DNA from: DATKMP01 sp035541775 | Lineage (GTDB): Bacteria > Bacteroidota > Ignavibacteria > UBA10030 | Assembly (NCBI GenBank): GCA_035541775.1 | Contig: DATKMP010000121.1 | Location: forward strand, 1-6,000 | Direction: 5' to 3' | DNA length: 6,000 bases | Shown here: piece after piece, positions 1 to 5,809 of the stretch | Numbering within the stretch: the first letter of the stretch is position 1 | How the letters are laid out: each line of letters opens with the position of its first letter | Notes under the pieces: generated by a model | Database searches by the model: none | Told to the model about the DNA's origin: nothing | The model's input: only the letters and a program-made list of their open reading frames with translations | Program-made: the position numbers and the translations under genes

Positions 1-271
1 ATGCAGCGTGTTCTAATAATCGGTGTGCCTGATAGAGATCGCATGCAACCTGCAAGTTCATCCAAAACTCAGAGGAAGTTTTAAGTACTTTCGAGAGTAA
101 AATAGCTGTCTCAGCGGTCATGTCGCGTCGTCCATTAATGAGTGTATTTACCCGTTGCACAGGCACACCCATCCGCCTCGCCAGTTCAAGTTGACTGAGT
201 TCCATGGGTTTTAAAAATTCCTCCAGGAGAACTTCTCCGGGATGTGTAGGTTTTCTATTCTTCGGTATCAT
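1..271 (-). CDS. higA: HigA-type antitoxin, XRE-family DNA-binding protein (3' end lies beyond the left edge)
   Basis: The reverse strand is open from an ATG at 269-271 to the window edge, giving 90 codons without a stop. The protein begins MIPKNRKPTHPGEVLLEEFL. The THPGEVLLEEFL block (about residues 9-20), the helix-turn-helix around LSQLELARRMGVPVQRVNTLING (about 25-47) and the later SSEFWMNLQ block are typical of HigA antitoxins. In that family the protein neutralises HigB by direct binding and represses its own operon through the HTH. It starts 12 bp after the higB stop, with a purine-rich AAGAAG just upstream as a modest ribosome binding site, so the two are surely co-transcribed in the toxin-first order usual for higBA. 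HigA proteins are commonly about 95-110 residues, so only a short tail is probably missing; an intact C-terminus cannot be confirmed here. Confidence 0.9.
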   Translation of the reverse strand, partial: MIPKNRKPTHPGEVLLEEFLKPMELSQLELARRMGVPVQRVNTLINGRRDMTAETAILLSKVLKTSSEFWMNLQVACDLYQAHRLLEHAA

Positions 272-283
272 AGTAATTTCTTC

Positions 284-574
284 TTAGTGATAATCAAGTA
301 TTTGAAATTCTCTTGCGTTTCCATCCATCCATTTGAAAACAATTCTAAACTGATCGTTTATTCGAATTGCATACGATCCAGCCCATTTTCCTTTCAGCAC
401 TTCCAAATGATTTGCCGGCGGAAGACGAAGGTCTCTCAGTTCATGTGCAGCGTTCAGCATATCAAGTTTTCGGATGGCTATCCTCCACACAACCGATGGA
501 ATGCGACGGGCTTGTTTTGTATCAAGGCCGTTAAAAATATCTTCTGTGGCGTGATCGGCGAAGTCGATAATCAT
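284..574 (-). CDS. higB: HigB-type toxin of the RelE/ParE superfamily
   Basis: This 96-residue protein has the HigB signature: a start MIIDFADHATEDIFNG, then LRLPPANHLEVLKG (about 49-62), then the core strands SYAIRINDQFRIVFKW (about 67-82) and a terminal ILDYH. Characterised HigB toxins are ribosome-dependent mRNA endonucleases that act in the cytoplasm; activity here is inferred from family membership. An upstream in-frame ATG at 587-589 would add five residues (MVHYF). I prefer the ATG at 572-574 because family members usually begin with this MI-x-F segment, the length then fits the usual 92-96 residues, and a possible promoter -10 overlaps the upstream ATG. Neither start has a Shine-Dalgarno sequence. 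The antitoxin gene higA follows 12 bp downstream. The frame is intact and all core blocks are present, so the module looks functional. Confidence 0.9.
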   Translation of the reverse strand: MIIDFADHATEDIFNGLDTKQARRIPSVVWRIAIRKLDMLNAAHELRDLRLPPANHLEVLKGKWAGSYAIRINDQFRIVFKWMDGNAREFQILDYH

Positions 575-579
575 AAAAT

Positions 580-608
580 AATGTACCATATTAACGGCAT
601 ACGTGCAA
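580..608 (-). promoter_or_regulatory. Possible higBA promoter (extended -10)
   Basis: Reading leftwards, TTGCAC (603-608) and TACATT (580-585) are 17 bp apart, and TG-G precedes the latter, as in an extended -10 element. The expected transcription start falls at or next to the ATG at 574, which would make higB leaderless or nearly so. The -35 matches only its TTG half, and no clear HigA operator palindrome is visible, so this is tentative. Confidence 0.35.
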
Positions 609-644
609 GCGGGTCGGTTTGTGCCTGCTGACGGGAACAGAGAC

Positions 645-662
645 TCGATTATGAAAAATCGA
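645..662 (-). terminator. Small inverted repeat between the SRPBCC gene and higB; weak terminator or operator
   Basis: TCGATT (645-650) and AATCGA (657-662) form a perfect 6-bp stem with a 6-base loop, starting 5 bp past the stop codon of the SRPBCC gene. No T-run follows the stem on the minus strand; the run of T lies in the loop. A strong intrinsic terminator is therefore unlikely. It could end the upstream transcript weakly or be a protein-binding site. Confidence 0.25.
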
Positions 663-667
663 ACGCA

Positions 668-1096
668 TCAATCGCCGACATGTATTTTCACATCGTATGG
701 CGCGGGGCGGCCTTCGCCTCTTTCAATCCAATTCCGTAAGCTCAATAAAAACACAGCCCACTTTGTGCTGCAGTGATGCATAAACACCGAAGGTTTTTTC
801 CACTTTGCATGTGTGAACAGCACGAATGTTTGTTTCCCTTGCCTGACCAGTTTAAATGTTATAACGGTGCCTTTCCATTCTTCTGGCCCGCCGACACATT
901 TCCATGTGACGGATGAATTGGCCGCTGCCTCAACCACCTTCATCGTGCAAAATTTAAAATCAATAGTGCCGCCCGAATTTGCATTCCCGCTTGTCTCGAT
1001 TGTCCACCAATGACGAAGGCCGTCGATTGTGGTAAGCGCTGTAAATATTTTTGTGGGAGTCGTGTTAATTCCGACGCGATGAAGAATGTCCGGCAT
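668..1096 (-). CDS. SRPBCC-domain protein, AHSA1-like (START/Bet v1 fold)
   Basis: This is a complete 142-residue protein starting at an ATG with a strong ribosome binding site (AAGGAGA, about 6 bp upstream on the minus strand). Recognisable family features are an N-terminal strand and helix (HRVGINTTPTKIFTALT, about 6-22), the GLRHWW motif (about 26-31), a central VTWKC strand (63-67), the PEEWKGTVITF block (71-81), and a C-terminal helix, WAVFLLSLRNWIERGEG, ending in a proline-rich stretch. The fold makes a hydrophobic cavity in a small cytoplasmic protein. Members have varied or unknown ligands, so no reaction can be assigned. No signal peptide or membrane segment is seen. It is separated from higB by about 90 bp and is divergent from the antitoxin gene on its other side. 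It seems unrelated in function to the toxin-antitoxin genes flanking it. Confidence 0.85.
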   Translation of the reverse strand: MPDILHRVGINTTPTKIFTALTTIDGLRHWWTIETSGNANSGGTIDFKFCTMKVVEAAANSSVTWKCVGGPEEWKGTVITFKLVRQGKQTFVLFTHAKWKKPSVFMHHCSTKWAVFLLSLRNWIERGEGRPAPYDVKIHVGD

Positions 1097-1262
1097 GATA
1101 ATCTCCTTGTCAGTATGAAATGGCTAATATTTTAATATTTTATTTCCAACTTCACACGTTGTAAAATAGTTCCACAGATACCGCAGGAACAAGTGCAAGA
1201 ACATCTATAGTATGCTTTTCTTAATAAAATTCTTATCTTAGTAGTAGAGAAATGGAGTACGC
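1097..1262. other. Divergent AT-rich intergenic region
   Basis: This 166-bp gap holds the control regions of two divergent genes. Near the SRPBCC gene there is a tandem repeat of TAATATTT (from 1125, two copies running into a further T-rich stretch). In the middle, GTTCC (1169-1173) and GGAAC (1186-1190) form a spaced inverted repeat that could be an operator for the rightward toxin-antitoxin module, but it is short. TATAGT at about 1207-1212 resembles a -10 for the rightward gene, without a convincing -35. A GGAG at 1254-1257 lies 5 bp before the antitoxin ATG and is a good ribosome binding site. No reading frame of note is present. Confidence 0.4.
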
Positions 1263-1484
1263 ATGACTGTTATTAAAACGCAGGATCATATTACTATCAA
1301 ACGCAAAGAATGGGAACGGATGAAAAAGAATCCTGCACTTAGCGAAGCGCTTGAATTGTTGGAAGACCTTGCCGATCTTGAAGAGGCAAAACAAACAAGC
1401 GGCAAGTCTGTTTCCATAAATCAATATCTTAAGAAACGTGGCTTACAAAATTCTCATATAGCCTTCCGCTCAAAAAGATCTTGA
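1263..1484 (+). CDS. Small antitoxin of a RelE/ParE-type toxin-antitoxin module
   Basis: This 73-residue, charged protein (start MTVIKTQDHITIKRKEWERM) is led by a GGAG ribosome binding site 5 bp upstream. It has a short N-terminal strand, then a long helix rich in Leu and Glu (ALSEALELLEDLADLEEAK, about 25-43), then a segment SINQYLKKRG (about 51-60) like the C-termini of many small RelB/Phd-like antitoxins. I assign the role mainly from size, composition and the RelE-type frame that overlaps its 3' end. No clear DNA-binding motif is visible, so the exact antitoxin family is not named. The last 14 or so residues are encoded within the overlap with the toxin frame, and that 47-bp overlap is longer than usual for such pairs. 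The gene is intact, unlike its partner. Confidence 0.7.
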   Translation: MTVIKTQDHITIKRKEWERMKKNPALSEALELLEDLADLEEAKQTSGKSVSINQYLKKRGLQNSHIAFRSKRS

Positions 1485-1692
1485 CCAGCTTCCCAATCCA
1501 GAAGTAGTTAAGATTCTTTCCAAAGTTGCCCAGCTTGAAGGAGATACTCGTCCAATGGGCGTTCAAAAATTACACGACAAAGAAGGGTATCGCATTCGAT
1601 CTGGGAATTACCGTATTCTTTTTGAAATCGATGATCAAGTAAAATCAGTTTTTATTTATCGAATAAAGCACCGCCGCGAAGTTTATCGATAG
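1438..1692 (+). pseudogene. RelE/ParE-family toxin interrupted by an in-frame TAG stop
   Basis: From a GTG at 1438 the frame reads V-A-Y-K-I-L-I, then TAG (1459-1461), then PSAQKDLDQLPNPEVVKILS and on through RIRSGNYRILFEID to IKHRREVYR and a TAG at 1690-1692. With the internal stop read as an amino acid, the product would be 84 residues, the normal size of RelE/ParE toxins. The start (M/V-x-YKI, then PSAQKDL), the R-x-R-x-G-x-YR core and the HRREVYR end are all hallmarks of that family, whose members are mRNA endonucleases or gyrase poisons. One base change, for example from AAG, GAG or CAG, explains the stop. The next in-frame ATG (1555) would lose 39 residues including the first helices, so a working toxin is unlikely. 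The start is inferred by family resemblance and has only a weak AAGAAA upstream. Confidence 0.8.
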
Positions 1693-1710
1693 CAGACAAT
1701 CTCTGTTTTT
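1691..1710 (+). terminator. Weak hairpin with T-run between convergent genes
   Basis: AGCAGA (1691-1696) pairs with TCTGTT (1702-1707), including one G-T wobble, around a 5-base loop, and is followed by further T. It lies directly at the end of the toxin frame, in the 26-bp gap before the convergent GNAT gene. The stem is short, so termination would be inefficient. Confidence 0.3.
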
Positions 1711-1718
1711 ATATAGCG

Positions 1719-2234
1719 TTATTCTTTTCTCAACCACGCAAGAGATAAATCAGATTCGAATCCGCCGCCGGGAATGGGGATGCGTTTGCGGAATCGGCCT
1801 TCGATAACAAACCCGAGCGATTCGTACAACGCAATGGCTTTGGTGTTGCTTTCGCGTGCCACCAGCTCGACGCGCAGAATATCCGGATGCAGTGTTTCTA
1901 CTTCGTGAAGTAGCGTGCTGAATATTTTTCGTCCGATGCCTTGATGATGATAGTGCGGGTGAATGGCAATGGTGAGATTTCCCAAAACATGCGCAAAAAT
2001 TTCTATTCCGGGCGTGTAGCAATGAACTTCGCCGACAATGATTCCGTTCAGTACAGCAACGATAATCATTCCGTGAGCAAGACTGTGGCGAACAAACCCG
2101 CCGATGTACTCCAGCGTGATTTCTTCCGGAGAGCGTGCTAAGCCACCGCCTGCAGCAGCGGTGCTGCGATACAAATCCATAATCTGTTGAATGTCTTGTT
2201 CAACGCCGTGTCGGATAATGTAATCCAAATTCAT
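1719..2234 (-). CDS. GNAT-family N-acetyltransferase
   Basis: This 171-residue protein is a single GNAT domain, which transfers an acetyl group from acetyl-CoA to an amine of a small molecule or protein. The acetyl-CoA pyrophosphate-binding loop is visible as HHQGIGRKIF (about 96-105, the Q/R-x-x-G-x-G/A pattern), preceded by the strand GNLTIAIHPHY (85-95). It is followed by the classic C-terminal block VELVARESNTKAIALYESLGF (122-142) and EGR. The substrate cannot be predicted. The ATG follows the nadB stop codon with no gap (TAAATG) and in the same frame, so it is translated from the NAD operon message, probably by reinitiation, as no separate ribosome binding site is seen. It is the last gene of the operon. 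A link to NAD metabolism is not shown; it may be a passenger. Confidence 0.88.
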   Translation of the reverse strand: MNLDYIIRHGVEQDIQQIMDLYRSTAAAGGGLARSPEEITLEYIGGFVRHSLAHGMIIVAVLNGIIVGEVHCYTPGIEIFAHVLGNLTIAIHPHYHHQGIGRKIFSTLLHEVETLHPDILRVELVARESNTKAIALYESLGFVIEGRFRKRIPIPGGGFESDLSLAWLRKE

Positions 2235-3803
2235 TTATTGCCGGTAGTGGCAGCCGACGCTGGATTTATTTTCCCACGCCGCGATGGCCACAATAATCGC
2301 TGTACGTACGGCATTGCGCAATCCGAGAATGCTGTCCGAGAGTTTGACGGAACGGTAGAAACGTTCGATTTCGGATTCCAGATGGCGCAGTTCACGGATG
2401 GAACGCTGCAGGCGTTCGTTGGTACGAACAAGCCCGACATAATTCCACATGATATTTTTTATCACGCTCATATCCTGACTGATGAGTGCGGCGTCCGGAT
2501 CTTCGATTCCGGTTTTTTGCCATGCAGGAAATTCATCCGGTGAAGGTTTGGGATACGTTTTGAGCGATTCCAAAATGTGCACCGCAGACCGATGTCCCCA
2601 CACAACACCTTCGAGCAGCGAGGTGCTTGCAAGACGATTGGCGCCATGCAGACCGGTACACGCCACTTCGCCGACCGCATACAATTGATTGATCGTTGTG
2701 CGTCCCCATTCATCCGACCACACACCGCCGCAGAAAAAGTGTGCTGCGGGAACGACAGGAATCGGTTCGAGTGTAATATCCACGCCGTACTGTAAGCATC
2801 GTTTGTAAATGGAGGGGAAGTGTTCGCGGATTTTATCCGCAGAAAGTTTTGAAGCGATATCTAAAAATACATTGGGAATATTTCTTGAAAACATTTCCTG
2901 ATGAATGCTGCGTGCAACGATATCGCGCGGGGCAAGGTCTTTCCATTCTGCATTATAATTTTGCATAAATGGTTCGCCGTTTTCATTCAGCAAAATTGCA
3001 CCGGCACCGCGCATTGCTTCGGTGATTAAAAAAGTAGGAGCGGTTTTTTGATAAAATGCTGTGGGGTGGAATTGTACGAACTCACAGTTTAACACACGCG
3101 CGCCTGCACGATATGCCATTGCCAAACCATCGCCGCGCGAGCCGGATGGATTGGTAGTGCGCAAATAAATTTGTCCGAGTCCGCCGGTAGCAAGAACCGT
3201 TGCGCGGGCGAGAATGCGCTGCACAAATCCTGTTTCCTGATCTAACAAAAATGCACCGACGCATGAAAGCGGGTCGTAAATGCTTAACCGATTGACTGAA
3301 TTGTGGGCGGGCGTGAGCAGATCGATAGCAGTTTTCCCGGAAAGCAACGTAATGTTGGGATGCTTTTGTACAGCTTGCATCAAACAGGTTTCGATTAGTT
3401 TGCCGGTCGCATCGGTTGCATGAATGATGCGTGCAACGGAATGCCCGCCTTCGCGTGCAAATGAAAATGTTCCGTCGGCATTTCGGTCGAACGGGATATT
3501 GATTTGATCTAATAAAATCTGCTGAACTAATTTCGGGCCGTCTTCCGCTAAAATATTTACCGCTTGCCGGTTGGAATAATTTGCACCCGCGTTGATAATA
3601 TCTTTTTCTAATAATTCAGGTGGGTCATCTTCACCTTTGAAAATAATTCCGCCCTGCGCGTAATACGTGTTGGAGTCTTCCGGTGCAGTAGCACGCGTTG
3701 CAACGACGACGTGAATGCCTGCGTTCGCAAGTTGCAATGCGGTAACGCTTCCTGCAACGCCGCATCCTAAAATCAAAACATCACATTCAATACATTCTTG
3801 CAT
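2235..3803 (-). CDS. nadB: L-aspartate oxidase NadB (FAD-dependent)
   Basis: NadB oxidises L-aspartate to iminoaspartate, the first step of de novo NAD synthesis, using FAD in the cytoplasm. The FAD-binding start DVLILGCGVAGS is followed by SNTYYAQGGI. Residues are counted here from the upstream TTG; subtract four for the chosen ATG. The catalytic blocks all match the E. coli enzyme: QFHPT (His250), LITEAMRG (Thr265, Glu266), LAPRDIVARS (Arg297), VPAAHFFCGG (His359) and HGANRLASTSLLEG (Arg394). A helical C-terminal domain follows. I chose the ATG at 3801-3803 (522 residues), which leaves 8 bp after nadA. A TTG at 3813-3815 overlapping the nadA stop would add four residues. The C-terminus is odd: it stops at GCHYRQ, where the family usually has an ESRG-x-HYR motif and a few more residues, and the SRG arginine is Val here. 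The catalytic core is complete, so activity is expected. Confidence 0.96.
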   Translation of the reverse strand: MQECIECDVLILGCGVAGSVTALQLANAGIHVVVATRATAPEDSNTYYAQGGIIFKGEDDPPELLEKDIINAGANYSNRQAVNILAEDGPKLVQQILLDQINIPFDRNADGTFSFAREGGHSVARIIHATDATGKLIETCLMQAVQKHPNITLLSGKTAIDLLTPAHNSVNRLSIYDPLSCVGAFLLDQETGFVQRILARATVLATGGLGQIYLRTTNPSGSRGDGLAMAYRAGARVLNCEFVQFHPTAFYQKTAPTFLITEAMRGAGAILLNENGEPFMQNYNAEWKDLAPRDIVARSIHQEMFSRNIPNVFLDIASKLSADKIREHFPSIYKRCLQYGVDITLEPIPVVPAAHFFCGGVWSDEWGRTTINQLYAVGEVACTGLHGANRLASTSLLEGVVWGHRSAVHILESLKTYPKPSPDEFPAWQKTGIEDPDAALISQDMSVIKNIMWNYVGLVRTNERLQRSIRELRHLESEIERFYRSVKLSDSILGLRNAVRTAIIVAIAAWENKSSVGCHYRQ

Positions 3804-3811
3804 AAATACTT

Positions 3812-4864
3812 TCAATCGAGCGGGCGTGGAACGGATGGCGCAATTTCCAGCATGCGTTCCAATGCTTTCAATGCGCGCACGCGAATGTGTTCCGGTACCT
3901 CTATTATATAGCGTGTATTCTTCAGAGAATCCAACGTGTCTTCCAGCGTAATTTCATTCATGTGCGGGCAGCGAATACTGCACAAGCGGAGCATTTCTTT
4001 ATCGGGATTTGCACCGGCAATGTTGTCGCCCATCGAACATTCCGTCAACAATAAATACTGAGGAGCGTTGTGCTGTTGGATATATTTTATCATTGCGGAT
4101 GTACTGCCGGCAAAATCCGACGCTGCGGTGACATCAGGATGGCATTCGGGATGCGCGAGAATCACGACATCGGGAAATTGTTTGCGCACATTCTGAATAT
4201 CTTCCACCGTATATTTTTCATGGACTTCACATCGTGCATGCCATGAAATTAATGCATTGTCTAATGTCGTATCGGTCGATGGTGTTGTAGATGGAAAAAT
4301 GATATGCTTGCCGGTTTCGCGAGCAACGTTGCGGGCGAGATATTCATCCGGTAAAAATAAAATCGTATCGGACTTCAGCGATTCGACAACAGCGACGGCA
4401 TTGCTGGATGTGCAGCAGACATCCGTTTCTGCTTTTACTTCTGCGGAGGTATTCACGTACGTAACAACGGGAACACCGGGGTACTGCGCTTTCAGTTTGC
4501 GAACATCTTCCGCCGTAATGCCGTCGGCAAGAGAGCAGCCGGCTTTTTTTGCAGGGAGCAAAACGGTTTTATTTGGCGAAAGAATTTTTGCCGTCTCCGC
4601 CATAAACTTGACGCCGCAAAAAACGATGATGTCTTGTTCCGTTTTTGCTGCGGCACGCGCAAGTTCTAACGAATCGCCGGTAACATCGGGAATGGAATGA
4701 TACAACGCCGGTTCCATGTAATTGTGGCCGAGGATGATGGCGTTGCGTTTGTGCTTCAGTTCTACAATCTCGGCGGCAATTTCCGATTTGTATTTTAGTT
4801 CGACATCGGGTACGACCTTGTTCAGTTTCGTTTGAAGATCGTGATAAATTTGTTCTGCGTTCAT
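3812..4864 (-). CDS. nadA: Quinolinate synthase NadA (4Fe-4S enzyme)
   Basis: NadA condenses iminoaspartate from NadB with dihydroxyacetone phosphate to form quinolinate. It is a 350-residue protein with three pseudo-repeated domains. By alignment in memory with known NadA enzymes, the three cluster ligands are Cys110 (KKAGCSLADG), Cys212 (WHARCEVHEK) and Cys300 (RCPHMNEITL). Other family blocks are GHNYMEPALYHSIPDVTGDS (46-65), VVTYVNTSAEVKAETDVCCT (133-152), LPDEYLARNV (171-180), AHPECHP (237-243), GSTSAM (253-258) and TECSMGDN (274-281). Between Cys110 and Cys212 there are about 15 more residues than in the compact enzymes, at about 190-206, rich in Ser and Thr. It starts 2 bp after the nadC stop and lies 8 bp before the preferred nadB start, which fits tight co-expression of the two enzymes. 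The iron-sulphur cluster makes the enzyme oxygen sensitive in known cases. The ATG has only a weak purine-rich upstream site, suggesting coupling to nadC. Confidence 0.97.
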   Translation of the reverse strand: MNAEQIYHDLQTKLNKVVPDVELKYKSEIAAEIVELKHKRNAIILGHNYMEPALYHSIPDVTGDSLELARAAAKTEQDIIVFCGVKFMAETAKILSPNKTVLLPAKKAGCSLADGITAEDVRKLKAQYPGVPVVTYVNTSAEVKAETDVCCTSSNAVAVVESLKSDTILFLPDEYLARNVARETGKHIIFPSTTPSTDTTLDNALISWHARCEVHEKYTVEDIQNVRKQFPDVVILAHPECHPDVTAASDFAGSTSAMIKYIQQHNAPQYLLLTECSMGDNIAGANPDKEMLRLCSIRCPHMNEITLEDTLDSLKNTRYIIEVPEHIRVRALKALERMLEIAPSVPRPLD

Positions 4865-4866
4865 AT

Positions 4867-5709
4867 TTATTCTTGAATCAAAAAACTTATATCGAGCGCG
4901 CGCACAGAATGCGTCAGCGCACCGATGGAAATCATATCGACACCGGTTGCCGCGACTTTTGCAACATTCGACAATGTTACATTCCCGGAAGCTTCCAGAG
5001 GAACTCTGCCCGCGGTGATGCGAACGGCTTCGCGCATTTCGGCAACCGACATATTATCTAACAAAATTCTATCGACTTTTAGTGCCAGCGCTTCGCGCAA
5101 TTCATTTAAATTTTTTACTTCTACTTCGATGGGAAGTTTCTTTTTATCCAACGCCCACACTTGTGAAACGGCCTGTGTAATGCCGCCTGCTGCTTCGATG
5201 TGATTATCCTTTATCAGCACCATATCGAACAACCCGATGCGGTGATTTTCTCCGCCGCCAAGTTTGACGGCAAGTTTATCCAACGTGCGGAGGCCGGGAA
5301 CGGTTTTGCGCGTATCGAGAATAACGGCATTGGTGCCTTTGACAGCATCCACATACGCGCGTGTTGCTGTGGCAATACCGCTTATACGCTGGAAAAAATT
5401 AAGTGCAGTGCGTTCTGCTGAAAGCAGTGCACGTCCGTTGCCGGTGACAATGGCAAGTTTTTGTCTATTCTTCACGCGGTCGCCGTCGTTTACGAACGTT
5501 TTGAATTGTGCGCGTTTATCGAGCATCATAATCGCTTCGCGAACGATTTCTAATCCGGCAACAACACCGGCTTCTTTGGCGATGAATGTTCCGGTAAGTT
5601 TTGCTTTTGCAGGAATGGTACAGAGTGATGTAACATCGCCGTCACGAATGTCTTCATCATATGCACGGCGAATTGCGTCTCGAATTTCTTTTTGTAATAA
5701 CTTCTTCAT
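4867..5709 (-). CDS. nadC: Nicotinate-nucleotide pyrophosphorylase (carboxylating) NadC, quinolinate phosphoribosyltransferase
   Basis: NadC converts quinolinate and PRPP to nicotinate mononucleotide, CO2 and pyrophosphate, completing the branch begun by NadB and NadA. With the chosen start it has 280 residues, the usual length. Conserved blocks, counted from this start, are the N-terminal IRRAYDEDIRDGDVTS (about 13-28), AERTALNFFQRISGIAT (98-114), DTRKTVPGLR (132-141, substrate-binding Arg-Lys), GGGENHRIGLFDMVLIKDNH (151-170, His-Arg and Lys), EVEV (195-198), LLDN (216-219), EASGNV (239-244) and SIGALTHSV (262-270). No expected active-site residue is missing. An upstream in-frame ATG at 5746-5748 would add 13 residues (MIIFLQTSLYYRG), but it lies inside the predicted promoter -10, so I use the ATG at 5707-5709. 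An AGAGGA directly abuts that ATG, which is closer than ideal. This is the first gene of the nadC-nadA-nadB-GNAT operon. Confidence 0.96.
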   Translation of the reverse strand: MKKLLQKEIRDAIRRAYDEDIRDGDVTSLCTIPAKAKLTGTFIAKEAGVVAGLEIVREAIMMLDKRAQFKTFVNDGDRVKNRQKLAIVTGNGRALLSAERTALNFFQRISGIATATRAYVDAVKGTNAVILDTRKTVPGLRTLDKLAVKLGGGENHRIGLFDMVLIKDNHIEAAGGITQAVSQVWALDKKKLPIEVEVKNLNELREALALKVDRILLDNMSVAEMREAVRITAGRVPLEASGNVTLSNVAKVAATGVDMISIGALTHSVRALDISFLIQE

Positions 5710-5743
5710 TCCTCTATAATATAAGGAAGTTTGGAGAAAGATT

Positions 5744-5773
5744 ATCATAAAACTGCTACAAAGGAGATATCAA
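5744..5773 (-). promoter_or_regulatory. Predicted sigma70-like promoter of the nadCAB-GNAT operon
   Basis: On the minus strand TTGATA (5768-5773, five of six consensus bases) and TATGAT (5744-5749, five of six) are separated by 18 bp. Transcription would begin near 5736-5738, giving a leader of about 30 bases before the nadC ATG at 5709. The -10 contains the alternative upstream ATG, so that start could not be on this transcript. No repressor site such as an NrtR or NadR box is recognised. A short GAGA/TCTC inverted repeat (5764-5778) overlaps the -35 and could be an operator, but it is too short to rely on. Confidence 0.5.
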
Positions 5774-5809
5774 GTCTCGCGGCAAAAGAAAACTTATAAG
5801 ATGGCAACC

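Noticed and set aside
242..631. 129-residue open frame on the plus strand
   Set aside because: It lies across higB and the higA start on the opposite strand, where the minus frames show clear family motifs; its own translation resembles nothing and has no ribosome binding site.
1125..1142. Tandem TAATATTT repeat
   Set aside because: Only two copies in AT-rich intergenic sequence; too little to call a repeat array or an origin element.
1750..2022. 90-residue minus-strand frame overlapping the GNAT gene
   Set aside because: It is an offset frame within the GNAT coding region, rich in His, Arg and Ser, with no recognisable domain.
4257..4700. 147-residue plus-strand open frame inside nadA
   Set aside because: It is the complement of well-conserved nadA sequence including cluster-ligand motifs, and its translation is Ser/Thr-rich without a domain; a shadow frame.
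5264..5719. 151-residue plus-strand open frame inside nadC
   Set aside because: It is antisense to conserved nadC active-site blocks, with low-complexity composition typical of a shadow frame.
5761..5767. AAGGAGA on the plus strand, looking like a ribosome binding site
   Set aside because: No start codon and open frame follow at a suitable distance on that strand; it falls inside the predicted leftward promoter.
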